A stretch of DNA of 43,761 nt from a virus. The notes beneath the pieces are model-generated. The model was not told where the DNA came from, ran no database searches, and saw only the letters and a program-made list of their open reading frames with translations. Location: IMG/VR virus record IMGVR_UViG_3300034631_000071, positions 1-43,761 of that record, one strand, 5' to 3'. The translations under genes were made by a program, and so were the position numbers. Shown here one piece after another: positions 14,841 through 23,204 of this stretch (its first letter is position 1; each line of letters opens with the position of its first letter).

Positions 14841-17800
14841 CTCGGGAACGTCGTTCGCATATTCTTGGCGAATGCAGCGAGTGGGCCGTTGAGCGTGTGC
14901 GAGCCGTCCCCAGGGAAGGTTCCCGCGCCATAAGTTCCGGTGCCATCCGTCTTGGCAATCGTTCCGTTCTCAGTGTCGTAGTAGCGCTTGCCGTAGTCCA
15001 AGAACGCAGGCCAGTTTGCCGCCGTCGCGAGGGCAGGGATGACCTTCATCGCCACATAATGGCTGAACATCGTGTTCATCCACAGGTGGCGATACTTTAC
15101 TCGCTGATCCGCCCACGTCGCCCGCGGATAACCTTCCTCCGTGACCGGGCTGCTGGTCCATTCACCGCGACCGAGAAATGCGGCGGGATACGGGTCGGTC
15201 GCGCGGTCAACGTTCGCCTGAGTAATCGTCGTGATCTGGCGCTGCTCCGCTAACCAGCCCTCCGCCTGCGACGCCGCCAGCACCCGGGCGTTGCCGGTGA
15301 CGATCGCCGCGACGGCCAGCGTGATCTTGCGGCCCTGCGACGTGCCACCAAGGCCGCTTCCCGTGCTGCGGCGCCCAGCCTCGTACATACCGGTGTACTG
15401 GATACCGATGCGGCTGAGAGCGCGCGCCAACGCCTGCTTCTGCGCGGTCGTCGTGGACGACAAGCACATCAGGAGAACGGCAGCGCCAGTCCAGTAGGCG
15501 TATTCCTTCCCGTAGTTTTCCTCGTGCGCGCGCGGCGACGTGTTGCGTGCCGTGCCGCGGTTGAGGTGCCACGTCGTATGCAGCAGCTTCAGCTTGTTGT
15601 AGACCTGGAAAAACTGCGGCGCGCCCAAGCCGGTCGGCGACAGATTCGGGAACGCCGACAGGTCAAGGCTGGCGTTATCCGCAGGAATGAACAAGTCCAC
15701 CGCCGGGAGCGCCGTGGGCGGACGGAACAGCAAAGTTCCGCTGGCCGGCAGCGTCGGCACCACCACTAGGTCAGAGACGGACGCAGCGGTGAACTGAGCG
15801 TCCCGTCGCACCACATCCATGGAACGCTGCTTCGTCAGGATGCCTTGCGTGATCGTTACCGGCGTTCCGGTCCTGCCGGGGTCGATGTTGAGCGCGGCGC
15901 TGTACGGCAATTGGCTACTGTCATACTGCGTTGCCCAACTGTCGAACGGCTGCTGCGAGCCATCATAGGGCGCGTTGCCCGATGGCGCGATATCTACGGC
16001 GGCTTGGCTACCGACGTTCAGGCCCATGCCATCGGTCCACTGCATCCCCGTGGTACCGGCCGCATACGGGGGATCGGCTGCGCTATCCCCAGGATAGTTG
16101 CGGTCCCGCTGGCGGGCTGGGGGAGACGCCGTGATGCCGACTCCGCTGGGGTTCGCGACCATCCAGCCGCCGTCCTCCAGCTGCATCGCCGTGAGCGCCG
16201 AAGCAGGCGTCCACGTGATATCGTTCTCGGTCATGGAAGTAACGCTGCGCTGCGTCGGGTCGCCGATGACGATCGTGTTGCTGCTGAAATCGCTGGCTGC
16301 GTAGGTGCCCGCAACCTTCGTGAGCGTAACCGCGGTTTCCAACGTGCCCTTGTTGACCAGCCCCGCGTCGCGCGCTGCCACGTCGCCGTGGAAGAACAGC
16401 TTGGGCGTCAGCGTTACCGGATTGCCGCTCATGTCGGTGAGGGTCACGGTCCCGGTGGTCGGGTTCAGGTTCTCGATGTTGAAGGCCGCGCGGTTGGCCG
16501 GAAGGTCGAAGTCGATCTTCGGACATTCCGCCGACGACCCCCACCACATCCAGTCGAACCCGGTGCGCTCGCTGATGGCGAGACTTGCGGTTGCCGTCTG
16601 CACGCCGAAAAAGCGGTTGTCAGGAATGACCACGGCCGTTCCCATTGTTTGTGAAACCTGCGGCTCGCCATCCAGCCATCCGCGAACACGGTCGCCCACA
16701 GCAGTCCCGTGACCGTTCGTCATATTCATCTGCACGATGGCTTGCTGGAACTTGCCGACCTGCGCCACTCCCAACGTGGTGCTGTAGGAATTGTTGTTCG
16801 CGCGGAACGAGACGTTACCCGTCGTCGTGTTGATCCGCCATTCGGGGGGGATGGACGTTCCATCGCTCGCCAGCAGGCCAAAGCGCGAACGCGATGTGGC
16901 GGGAATGTCGCGGACGGAGAAGAACGCGACGGCGATGACCTGATCGACCGTTCCCGCAGGGCGCGACGGCTGAAGATTGGCGTTCGCCGAGCGCGCGATG
17001 GCGTTGGTGGAGGTGACAGGGAAATAGTCCTGCGTCGTGGTGATCGACGGGAACGGGCCGGAGACTTGCCTCGTGTAGCCCGTCCGGTCGTGGACCAGGG
17101 AATATGTGCCCGTCGTGTCGCCCAGCACGCCAGGGCCGTTGACCCCGACGACGATGGCGGTGCCGTCCTCATTCACATCAAGGAAGCCAGCGTCGTATGC
17201 TGCGCCTGTCATCGCGACCAAGCTATCAGCGAACGAGCCGCTGACCGGCGCCACGACATCGCCGGGCTGCATCGTCGCCTTTCGGCTAGTCGTGCCCACG
17301 GTCAGTGCCCCCGCGGGGGTGGACGCGGCAGCAGGAGTGCCACTGACCTGCGCCGACGCGGCACTATCCCCCACCGCGTTCGTCGCAATTCCCTTGGAGT
17401 AGTAGGTCGTCCCGTTCGTCAGGCCGGTGTCCACGTAGGGGAACGTCGGGTTAGTCGCGATCAGGTTGCCCGAGCTAGGCGGGAACCCGCTCGTTGTGCT
17501 GCGATACAGCTTGCGAGAGGTGATCGCAGACCCGCCGTTGGCACCATCGGTAAAGGTGATGCTGTTCTGCGCAGCGCCGGGGGTCGCAGCCAGCGTAGGC
17601 GCAGCCGGTGCCGTCGCAGCGGCAGTCACCGTCACCGCCGCGCTGGTCGTTACGGTTGAGCCACCGGGTCCAGTGGCCGTCACTTCCAGAACGAGTGAGC
17701 CAGCCGATGACGGCGAGACGGTCGTTCCGGTACCTATCTGAGTACCCGATAGCAGCCAGCGCCGGGCATATGAGTTGGCGTTCGACGCCACCCCGTCACT

Positions 17801-18292
17801 GGCAGTGAAGGTCTGCCCGGTCGTTCCGCTCGTGGGGCTAATCGAGGGCTGCGTCGTGAAGACGGGAGCGGGGATGGCCGAGACGGTCACTCCCGTCGAG
17901 GTCGCCGTCACTGTGCCGCCAGGGCCGGTGAGCGTCACACGAGAAGTCAGCGTGCCCGCCGCAGCCGAAACGTAGCTCGCCCCGTTGGCGCCGCTGATCG
18001 CAGTCCCGTTCAAGAGCCACTGTATCGCCGCCGACGTGGCATTGGCCGCGACATAGGCGACGGTGAAGGACTGCCCCACCTGACCGCTACCGGGGCTGAC
18101 GACGGGCGCGGACGTGAAGGAGGGCAGGGGCGCCGGAGTAGGCGTTCCGCCCTCAAGGAGCGAGATGCGGTTGGCGAACGACGCCTGCAATGTCTCGATC
18201 GCAGCGAACCGGCTCTCCAGCGACGCGACACGCTTTGCCAGCTGGCCGATCTGGCCCTCATAGTCGGGCTTGCCGAGGTGGTTAATGCTCAT
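14828..18292 (-). CDS. Giant receptor-binding protein with Ig/FN3 repeats and alpha-toroid C-terminus
   Basis: 1154 residues. Order: coiled coil (about 8-48, LAKRVASLESRFAAIETLQASFANRISLLEG), Pro-rich linker, two Ig-like repeats (about 55-225), a fibronectin type III-like domain (about 230-320, SRKLYRSTTSG, YVDTGLTNGTTYY), a LamG-like or sandwich region (about 440-560), and a helical C-terminus (about 900-1154). In that last part GGTSQGRKITLAVAAIVTGN recalls alpha/alpha-toroid polysaccharide lyases. It is probably a trimeric fibre that binds or cuts host polysaccharide; enzyme activity is inference. Its last 13 bases overlap the convergent PEP-CTERM gene. Confidence 0.65.
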   Translation of the reverse strand: MSINHLGKPDYEGQIGQLAKRVASLESRFAAIETLQASFANRISLLEGGTPTPAPLPSFTSAPVVSPGSGQVGQSFTVAYVAANATSAAIQWLLNGTAISGANGASYVSAAAGTLTSRVTLTGPGGTVTATSTGVTVSAIPAPVFTTQPSISPTSGTTGQTFTASDGVASNANSYARRWLLSGTQIGTGTTVSPSSAGSLVLEVTATGPGGSTVTTSAAVTVTAAATAPAAPTLAATPGAAQNSITFTDGANGGSAITSRKLYRSTTSGFPPSSGNLIATNPTFPYVDTGLTNGTTYYSKGIATNAVGDSAASAQVSGTPAAASTPAGALTVGTTSRKATMQPGDVVAPVSGSFADSLVAMTGAAYDAGFLDVNEDGTAIVVGVNGPGVLGDTTGTYSLVHDRTGYTRQVSGPFPSITTTQDYFPVTSTNAIARSANANLQPSRPAGTVDQVIAVAFFSVRDIPATSRSRFGLLASDGTSIPPEWRINTTTGNVSFRANNNSYSTTLGVAQVGKFQQAIVQMNMTNGHGTAVGDRVRGWLDGEPQVSQTMGTAVVIPDNRFFGVQTATASLAISERTGFDWMWWGSSAECPKIDFDLPANRAAFNIENLNPTTGTVTLTDMSGNPVTLTPKLFFHGDVAARDAGLVNKGTLETAVTLTKVAGTYAASDFSSNTIVIGDPTQRSVTSMTENDITWTPASALTAMQLEDGGWMVANPSGVGITASPPARQRDRNYPGDSAADPPYAAGTTGMQWTDGMGLNVGSQAAVDIAPSGNAPYDGSQQPFDSWATQYDSSQLPYSAALNIDPGRTGTPVTITQGILTKQRSMDVVRRDAQFTAASVSDLVVVPTLPASGTLLFRPPTALPAVDLFIPADNASLDLSAFPNLSPTGLGAPQFFQVYNKLKLLHTTWHLNRGTARNTSPRAHEENYGKEYAYWTGAAVLLMCLSSTTTAQKQALARALSRIGIQYTGMYEAGRRSTGSGLGGTSQGRKITLAVAAIVTGNARVLAASQAEGWLAEQRQITTITQANVDRATDPYPAAFLGRGEWTSSPVTEEGYPRATWADQRVKYRHLWMNTMFSHYVAMKVIPALATAANWPAFLDYGKRYYDTENGTIAKTDGTGTYGAGTFPGDGSHTLNGPLAAFAKNMRTTFPSYFA

Positions 18293-19878
18293 ACTGCAAG
18301 CCCCACGCCGACCGCCGCTGCGATTTCAGCCTCCGCGATCTGCACTTCGGTCGTCAGGCTGCCGACGTTGAACAGCCGGAACTCGTCCAGCGCGCCGGTG
18401 ACCGAATTGACGTAACCGTTGTTTGCCACGGCGTAGACCGCGCCGACACTAAACTCCTCCAGCGTCATGGCAGGAGCGTCGCAAGCGGCGTTCACCGCGA
18501 TGTTCACGCCGTTCACGCGAAGCGTAGCCGTCTGACCCGAGAAGATCCACGTCACGACGTACCACTGATCCGCCGGGAACGCCCCGGCGAGGCCAGGGGT
18601 CGCCACCTGTGTGTTGTTCTGCGTGCGAGAGTACAGCCCGTCTGCGCCAACGTAGCCCGCCCGAATATAGTCGGAGGTAGTGCTCTTGCGCGCCCAGCCG
18701 AAAAACGCCCGCGATCCGCTGTCGGCCGTGCCCCTGCGGATGGCGGCAACGATCGTGATCGGGTTGTCATCGCCGGTCGCCGTCGCAACGAACTTGGCCG
18801 AAGCAGAGGTGAGGTATTTACTCCCACCCGCGAAGTTCAGGACCGGCCGACCAGTGAGGCTGTCCGTCGCAAGCACCGGTGCTCCGGCGGGTGCGATCAA
18901 GGCCACACCAGGCTGCTTGTCGGCATCTTGATAGCGGCTGACTGCGGAGCCGGTCGTAGAGGGCGTGGTGCCACCGGTATCGGAGAAGGTGCTTCCCGGT
19001 ACGCTCGGACTGAAGCGAGCAATGAGCGACGCCGGGCGCCCGGGTCGCAAGAGCGCCCAGGTGCGGGCGCCGCGCTCGACCGTGCTGGCCGCGCTGAAAT
19101 GGACATTGTCTGATCCGGTCGCGAGACTGTCGCTGCTGAACAGCTGAGTGTTCGGCGTGCGGTCATAGAACGCGGCCTGAGCGGCACGGACGGTCGCGCG
19201 CTGCGTCCAAATAGCGTCCTCCAGCCGCGCGACGACAAACGTGGCGGTGGAGCCGCCCAGGATGTTCGCGCGAAACCAGGTGTGGAAGGCGTCGAGCGCG
19301 GTGCCGTAAGTCGCAGCTGCAGTCGCGTTGTTGCCGTCGTTCTGCCCCTGATCCCATAGAGCGCCGAGGTAGTTGATCGTCCGGCTTCCAAGTGCGGCGA
19401 TGGCCGCGTCGCGGTCGCCCTTCAGAACTGACGCCCACTCATTCGGGAGCGTGGGGTCCCAAATGCCGCGGTCCACCGATCGCGCCGCCTCTTGTAGAGC
19501 GCTGGTGGGGCGACCGAGCTTCACGATGCAGAGCGGGCGACTGTCGCCGGAAGCGGCGTAGGCACGCGCGATCTCTGCCTCCGGTCCGAACGACGCCGCA
19601 CCGCGGGTCATGCCGTTGCGGGGCGCTGAGTTGAGACCCGTCTGATACTGCTCGAACGCGGGCGGAGTAAGGTCGCTGTTCCAGATGAACACGTTGGCCG
19701 GGGCTGCCGCTACCGAAGCGGGCACAGGCTCGCTGTTGGTGTTGCTGGTGACAGCCTGCGATTGGCCGGCGAGGAAGAACATATTAACCGCCCCGGCAGG
19801 GACAGGATCAACTATGGTCACAGCCCCCGCGCCAATCGCCCCCGGCGCCAGAACCTGAAGGCCGGAAAGCCCGATCAT
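18289..19878 (-). CDS. SGNH-type carbohydrate esterase with LamG-like domain
   Basis: 529 residues from an ATG overlapping the upstream stop (ATGA, 19875-19878). FFLAGQSQA (Ser40) is the nucleophile block of the sialate-O-acetylesterase/SGNH family. LWDQGQND (about 175-181) is the oxyanion block, and DNVH (257-260) supplies the Asp-x-x-His. Residues about 290-529 form a concanavalin-like LamG sandwich (VVTWIFSGQTATLRVNGVNI). Phage tail esterases of this class strip acetyl groups from capsule or O-antigen. It is coupled to the giant fibre gene that follows. Confidence 0.75.
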   Translation of the reverse strand: MIGLSGLQVLAPGAIGAGAVTIVDPVPAGAVNMFFLAGQSQAVTSNTNSEPVPASVAAAPANVFIWNSDLTPPAFEQYQTGLNSAPRNGMTRGAASFGPEAEIARAYAASGDSRPLCIVKLGRPTSALQEAARSVDRGIWDPTLPNEWASVLKGDRDAAIAALGSRTINYLGALWDQGQNDGNNATAAATYGTALDAFHTWFRANILGGSTATFVVARLEDAIWTQRATVRAAQAAFYDRTPNTQLFSSDSLATGSDNVHFSAASTVERGARTWALLRPGRPASLIARFSPSVPGSTFSDTGGTTPSTTGSAVSRYQDADKQPGVALIAPAGAPVLATDSLTGRPVLNFAGGSKYLTSASAKFVATATGDDNPITIVAAIRRGTADSGSRAFFGWARKSTTSDYIRAGYVGADGLYSRTQNNTQVATPGLAGAFPADQWYVVTWIFSGQTATLRVNGVNIAVNAACDAPAMTLEEFSVGAVYAVANNGYVNSVTGALDEFRLFNVGSLTTEVQIAEAEIAAAVGVGLAV

Positions 19879-20306
19879 CCGCCCAGCCCGCCGAACGCCA
19901 CCCATTCGGTAGCCGACCGCTTCAGCAGCTGCGCCACGTTCCACTGCCCCTTGCTTACCAGCGAGGTCAGCGCGGTGTTAATCGTGATGCCGGTGCCAGC
20001 CGCGATCGTGAAGGCGCCCGCTCCCTCCTGAATGACGGACACCACCGCCCCCACAGGCCAGTAGCCCGTCAGGCCCACCGTCAGCGTCTGCGGGCTGGCG
20101 CTGTTCATGCGGTAAACGAGCGCGTTGCGCGTGATGCTCGACGCAGCAGTGGTCACGATGCGCGCCACCTGTTGGTAGTCGGACGCCAGCTCGATCTGGC
20201 TGTCAGCGTTGCCCGTGTCCTTGAGGAGCTGCTCCTCGGAAGGAGGCCCCCAGAACAAGGTGTTGACCGGCTGGCCATTGTAGGGGCGGGTGAGACGAAC
20301 AGGCAT
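19875..20306 (-). CDS. Tail-associated beta-rich protein
   Basis: 143 residues. The N-terminus looks extended (MPVRLTRPYNGQPVNTLFWGPPSEEQLL). The C-terminal half, with GYWPVGAVVSVIQEGAGAFTIAAGTGITI, WNVAQLLKRSATEWVAFGGL, is a small beta domain that recurs at the ends of phage tail and fibre proteins. An AGGGGG site lies ahead of the ATG. It is probably a connector for the esterase and fibre that follow. No specific family is assigned. Confidence 0.55.
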   Translation of the reverse strand: MPVRLTRPYNGQPVNTLFWGPPSEEQLLKDTGNADSQIELASDYQQVARIVTTAASSITRNALVYRMNSASPQTLTVGLTGYWPVGAVVSVIQEGAGAFTIAAGTGITINTALTSLVSKGQWNVAQLLKRSATEWVAFGGLGG

Positions 20307-20318
20307 CAGGCGGACCCC

Positions 20319-20861
20319 CTAGGAGCTTGCTACGTCGCTGCGAGCGACGGCGATGACAGAAATGGTCGCGCCAGCCGCGCTTCCCCCGAAGACGTTGTAC
20401 CCCGTCAGCTGGGCGAAGACCGTGTTGACGCCGGAAACGACGCCGGAAACGAGCGTGAGCAATCCGGACAGCGGGTTGATCGTCGGAAGCATCTGCGCGC
20501 GCCGCCCTTGGATCGTTACGCCAGTGTACTGGCCTTGCGCGTTCGTCACCCAAGACAGACCGCGGAGGACTAGCGGCTGGCTGCCTGTCGCAGCGTCCGT
20601 CTCGGTGAGATTGAGGCCCGGCTTGTTGGTGAAGGCGCGGGTGAAGGCGATTGCCGCCTCGCCGTTGCTGTCCAGCGTCGCGTAGGTCGTGCTGGTCAGC
20701 CGCGGGTGCTGGTGGTCCACCAGCGCATATTCCTGCGTCTGCGACCCCGTTGCGGCGCCGGTCTTCTCGCTCAACGGAGGCGTCGAAGCCGGGCGCGGCA
20801 TCATGCCAGCGACCAACGTCTGGATTTCAGCGAGGGTAGCGCCTCCTGCCAGTTCCGCCAC
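20319..20861 (-). CDS. Tail-fibre-like virion protein with DHQHP motif
   Basis: 180 residues, GTG start with GGAG upstream. Residues about 45-55 read EYALVDHQHPRL, a His-rich D-H-x-H motif common in phage tail and collar proteins, where it can bind metal along a trimer axis. Beta-rich repeats and a C-terminal Ser/Gly/Ala sandwich (TGYNVFGGSAAGATISVIAVAR) follow. Likely part of the surface-directed insert between coat and gp4. Partner and receptor are unknown. Confidence 0.55.
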   Translation of the reverse strand: MAELAGGATLAEIQTLVAGMMPRPASTPPLSEKTGAATGSQTQEYALVDHQHPRLTSTTYATLDSNGEAAIAFTRAFTNKPGLNLTETDAATGSQPLVLRGLSWVTNAQGQYTGVTIQGRRAQMLPTINPLSGLLTLVSGVVSGVNTVFAQLTGYNVFGGSAAGATISVIAVARSDVASS

Positions 20862-20863
20862 GG

Positions 20864-21256
20864 CTAGAACTCCGTCGCGGTGTACGGCTGCGACGCCGTA
20901 CCGCTGACCACAGTGACGGCGCGGTTCGTGCGGACGTTGATCGTCGCACCCGCTGCCAGGGTGTACGTGCCAGGCGAGCCGATCGAAGCCGCACCGCCGA
21001 TCTCGTTGATCCCCATCGGGTTTGCGCTGATGTTCTGGATGTTCAGGCCACGACGCGCGGTGTTCACAGGTGCCAGCGTCGTTGCCTGACCCGCCGTTGA
21101 GCTGGTAGTGCCGCTCCGGTCCGTGCCGGCGGGCAGGGGGCCGGTCTGGGTGTAGTTCGGGTCGGTGGGCGTGCCGGCGGTGAAGTCCTGACCCGAAATC
21201 GCCGTGCCGCGAACGAACAGCGGATCGCCAGCCGCATTACCGATGCCAGAGCGCAT
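20864..21256 (-). CDS. Small beta-rich virion protein, possible decoration or tail connector
   Basis: 130 residues. The N-terminus is low-complexity (Gly/Thr/Pro, with TPTDPNYTQTGPLPAGTDRSGTTSS). The C-terminal half (RRGLNIQNISANPMGINEIGG, GTYTLAAGATINVRTNRAVTVVSG) is a small beta-barrel of the type found in head decoration or fibre-base proteins. TTGGAG lies ten bases before the ATG. It is the first gene after the terminator-like hairpin at 21283-21315. Confidence 0.5.
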   Translation of the reverse strand: MRSGIGNAAGDPLFVRGTAISGQDFTAGTPTDPNYTQTGPLPAGTDRSGTTSSTAGQATTLAPVNTARRGLNIQNISANPMGINEIGGAASIGSPGTYTLAAGATINVRTNRAVTVVSGTASQPYTATEF

Positions 21257-21282
21257 CCGCCGTTACTCCAATGAGGGAAGAA

Positions 21283-21315
21283 CCGGCGCGGGGAAGAGGG
21301 GCCACCCCGCGCCGG
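21283..21315 (-). terminator. Terminator-like hairpin between coat block and fibre block
   Basis: An 11-bp perfect stem (CCGGCGCGGGG at 21283-21293 with its complement at 21305-21315) encloses an 11-base loop. On the leftward transcript it is followed by TTCTTCCCTC, only a weak U-tract. It could attenuate transcription between abundant head proteins and the less needed fibre proteins. It could also act as an RNA-stability element at the 3' end of the gene at 21323. Confidence 0.55.
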
Positions 21316-21322
21316 CAGAGCA

Positions 21323-21778
21323 TCACAGCTTCGTGACCGCCGTGACGTCGTTCGTGTAATCAGGACCGCCGCCCGGAAGGTCTTCCTTCTTGAGCTTCAG
21401 GCGCTTCATCATCGCCTTGACGTACGGGGTGCGGTTCTGGCCGTTGCGCTCCAGCGCGAGCAGGCCGTAGACCTTCTCGTCAGGGATCGCGCCCTTCTCC
21501 TGGTCCTTCTCGGAGATGGCGTCCTCGAAGGACTCCACGCCAAGCTCCAGATTGTGGGCGTAGGCCTGGATCTCGTCCGAGCCATGCCACTGCTGGGTCG
21601 GCGCCTCGCCCGGGTTCTGGCCGTCCGTCAGCTGGCGGTGAGTATCCTTCGCCGCTTCCTTGACGTCCTCGATCGCGCCTTCCTTGCGGGCCTTGACCTT
21701 CTCGGCGTCGGTCAGCGCGATACCTTCAGGCGCGTTGTCCTTCAGGTTGTCCTCGGCGTTCTGCTTCTTCGCGGTCAT
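21323..21778 (-). CDS. Small charged head-associated protein (unknown)
   Basis: 151 residues from the ATG at 21778, chosen for GAGGAGG eight bases upstream. The N-terminal half is highly charged and probably coiled or disordered (AKKQNAEDNLKDNAPEGIALTDAEKVKARKEG). The C-terminal half contains PYVKAMMKRLKLKKEDLPGGGPDYTNDV, which resembles the end of small phage structural proteins placed after coat. Position suggests a role in head assembly or decoration. Family not recognised. Confidence 0.5.
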   Translation of the reverse strand: MTAKKQNAEDNLKDNAPEGIALTDAEKVKARKEGAIEDVKEAAKDTHRQLTDGQNPGEAPTQQWHGSDEIQAYAHNLELGVESFEDAISEKDQEKGAIPDEKVYGLLALERNGQNRTPYVKAMMKRLKLKKEDLPGGGPDYTNDVTAVTKL

Positions 21779-21789
21779 GGTCAGCCTCC

Positions 21790-23055
21790 TCACGCCTGTC
21801 CGAACATCATCGCGCCGGCCATCTGCGGGTTGAGCAGGGCAGTGCCGAAGTCGATGTCCCAGCGAGCCTTCACGCTCAGGTCGTTGATCGCGCCCTGGCG
21901 GGTGTACTGGATCGCGATGCCGTTGCTGGTCGTCGCCCGAAGGGTCTGCCAGCCGTCCTGCGGATCGACCGTGAAGCTGCCCGGGATGAGCAGCAGCGCG
22001 CCGCGCACAAAGAACGGGTTCACCTCCGCGGTCACGGTGTTCAGCCAGGTGAGCGTCGCGCCGTTGGCCGGCGCTGCGGTGACGTTCTGATACTCGCGCC
22101 CGCCGATCGTGTTGCCCGTATTCGGGATGATCGCCGGGTAGACGCGGATCGTGTTCGCGGCCGGCTTGCCGACGACGCGGAACGTCTGAAGCTGGCCGGT
22201 GTCCGTCTTCTCGATGTTGTGCAGCGAGTTGACACCCGCGATCGTGAAGGCGTCGCCCACCTTGATGCCCGCATAATTCGCGGAGGTCACCACGACGTCG
22301 GTGTAGCGATTGTCCTTGTTGACCTGCTCGCCGTCCGCCTGCGTGTAGAACGCGCTCGGCTCGGTGTACTGATTGGCGCCGTTGACGGTCGTCGCGCCAC
22401 CCGTCGCCGCAGCGAGACGGATCGGGGCGTCGTCCGAATAGACGTCGAAGTTGGCGATGCGCGAGGCGACGAGGCCCGACGTGTAAGCCTTGCTGGAGCG
22501 GTCGGTCGCTTCCGAGCGGCCCGCCAGGTTCGACGCCATACCGACACCGGTGCGCAGGCCCACCATGGCCACACGATCACCGACCGGAACGCCGACCTCG
22601 GAAAACGCGGCGTTGGCAATCGCGACGTCATCGAAGCCCGTGGCGGCGACGGTGCGCTTCACGAAGACCGAGCCTTCCAGCGCGACGCGATTGCGCAGCG
22701 CGATGTTGACGTCCGACGCCAGCCGCTCCTTGGCCGCATCGGCGTACATCGACAGCGCGTGCTTGTTGCGCAGGTTCTTCGCCGACAGCGTCTTCGGCAC
22801 CGACTTGTGGAAGCCGACCTGCGCCGGCACCGCCAGTTCGGTCAGGCCGTCGAAGTTGCTGGTCTGATCGAAGCCGTCGTAGCTCGCACCGATCATCGGC
22901 GCGTGAACCCAGAAGCGGTCGCGCGTGTGGACCATCTCTTCGGGCAAAAGCGGCTCATACTTGCGGGCGAGGGCGCCGTACGACAGGAAGGCGTCGAAGC
23001 CCTCCACCATGTCGTCGAACATCACCCGCTCTTCCTTCGTGAAGGACGTGGGCAT
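21790..23055 (-). CDS. Major capsid (coat) protein, P22 gp5-like
   Basis: 421 residues against 430 in P22. The start at 23055 (MPTSFTKEE) has GGAG eight bases upstream; an ATG at 23106 lies inside a hairpin and would add 17 odd residues. Diagnostic stretches include the N-arm FDDMVEGFDAFLSYGALA, RDRFWVHAPMIGASYDG, VPAQVGFHKSVPKTLSAKNLRN and the C-terminal GFSVDP-like region (GSFTVDPQDGWQTLRATTSNGIAIQYTRQ). It forms an HK97-fold capsid with an inserted I-domain in the middle. Confidence 0.9.
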   Translation of the reverse strand: MPTSFTKEERVMFDDMVEGFDAFLSYGALARKYEPLLPEEMVHTRDRFWVHAPMIGASYDGFDQTSNFDGLTELAVPAQVGFHKSVPKTLSAKNLRNKHALSMYADAAKERLASDVNIALRNRVALEGSVFVKRTVAATGFDDVAIANAAFSEVGVPVGDRVAMVGLRTGVGMASNLAGRSEATDRSSKAYTSGLVASRIANFDVYSDDAPIRLAAATGGATTVNGANQYTEPSAFYTQADGEQVNKDNRYTDVVVTSANYAGIKVGDAFTIAGVNSLHNIEKTDTGQLQTFRVVGKPAANTIRVYPAIIPNTGNTIGGREYQNVTAAPANGATLTWLNTVTAEVNPFFVRGALLLIPGSFTVDPQDGWQTLRATTSNGIAIQYTRQGAINDLSVKARWDIDFGTALLNPQMAGAMMFGQA

Positions 23056-23066
23056 CAGGAAAACTC

Positions 23067-23120
23067 CAGGTGAGACGAGTTCACAGCAGGTTCTCCCCGC
23101 TGGCATCCTCGTCTCACCTG
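23067..23120 (-). promoter_or_regulatory. 13-bp hairpin in the 5' leader of the coat gene
   Basis: CAGGTGAGACGAG (23067-23079) pairs perfectly with CTCGTCTCACCTG (23108-23120) around a 28-base loop; CAGC/GCTG can form a small inner stem. On the transcript the hairpin ends two to three bases before the GGAG of the coat gene, without masking it. A U-tract is lacking, so termination is unlikely. A 5' mRNA stabiliser or translational enhancer for the most abundant virion protein is the likelier reading. Confidence 0.65.
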
Positions 23121-23186
23121 TCCCGGGCGGTGGCCCCCGAATGCGGATGCGCGGCTAATCTACGCGCACCACTGGCCTTACCGCTA

Positions 23187-23204
23187 TTAGGCTTGTGTTA
23201 GGCT
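23187..23204 (-). repeat. 18-bp tandem motif, copy 2 of 3
   Basis: Identical to the copies at 11818 and 26619. It contains the TAA stop of the scaffold gene and opens the 142-base leader of the coat gene (23056-23197), which also holds the 13-bp hairpin. The rest of that leader shows no clear promoter. Confidence 0.85.

Noticed and set aside
23067-23120. Rho-independent terminator ahead of the coat gene
   Set aside because: No U-tract directly follows the stem, and a terminator here would cut off the coat gene.
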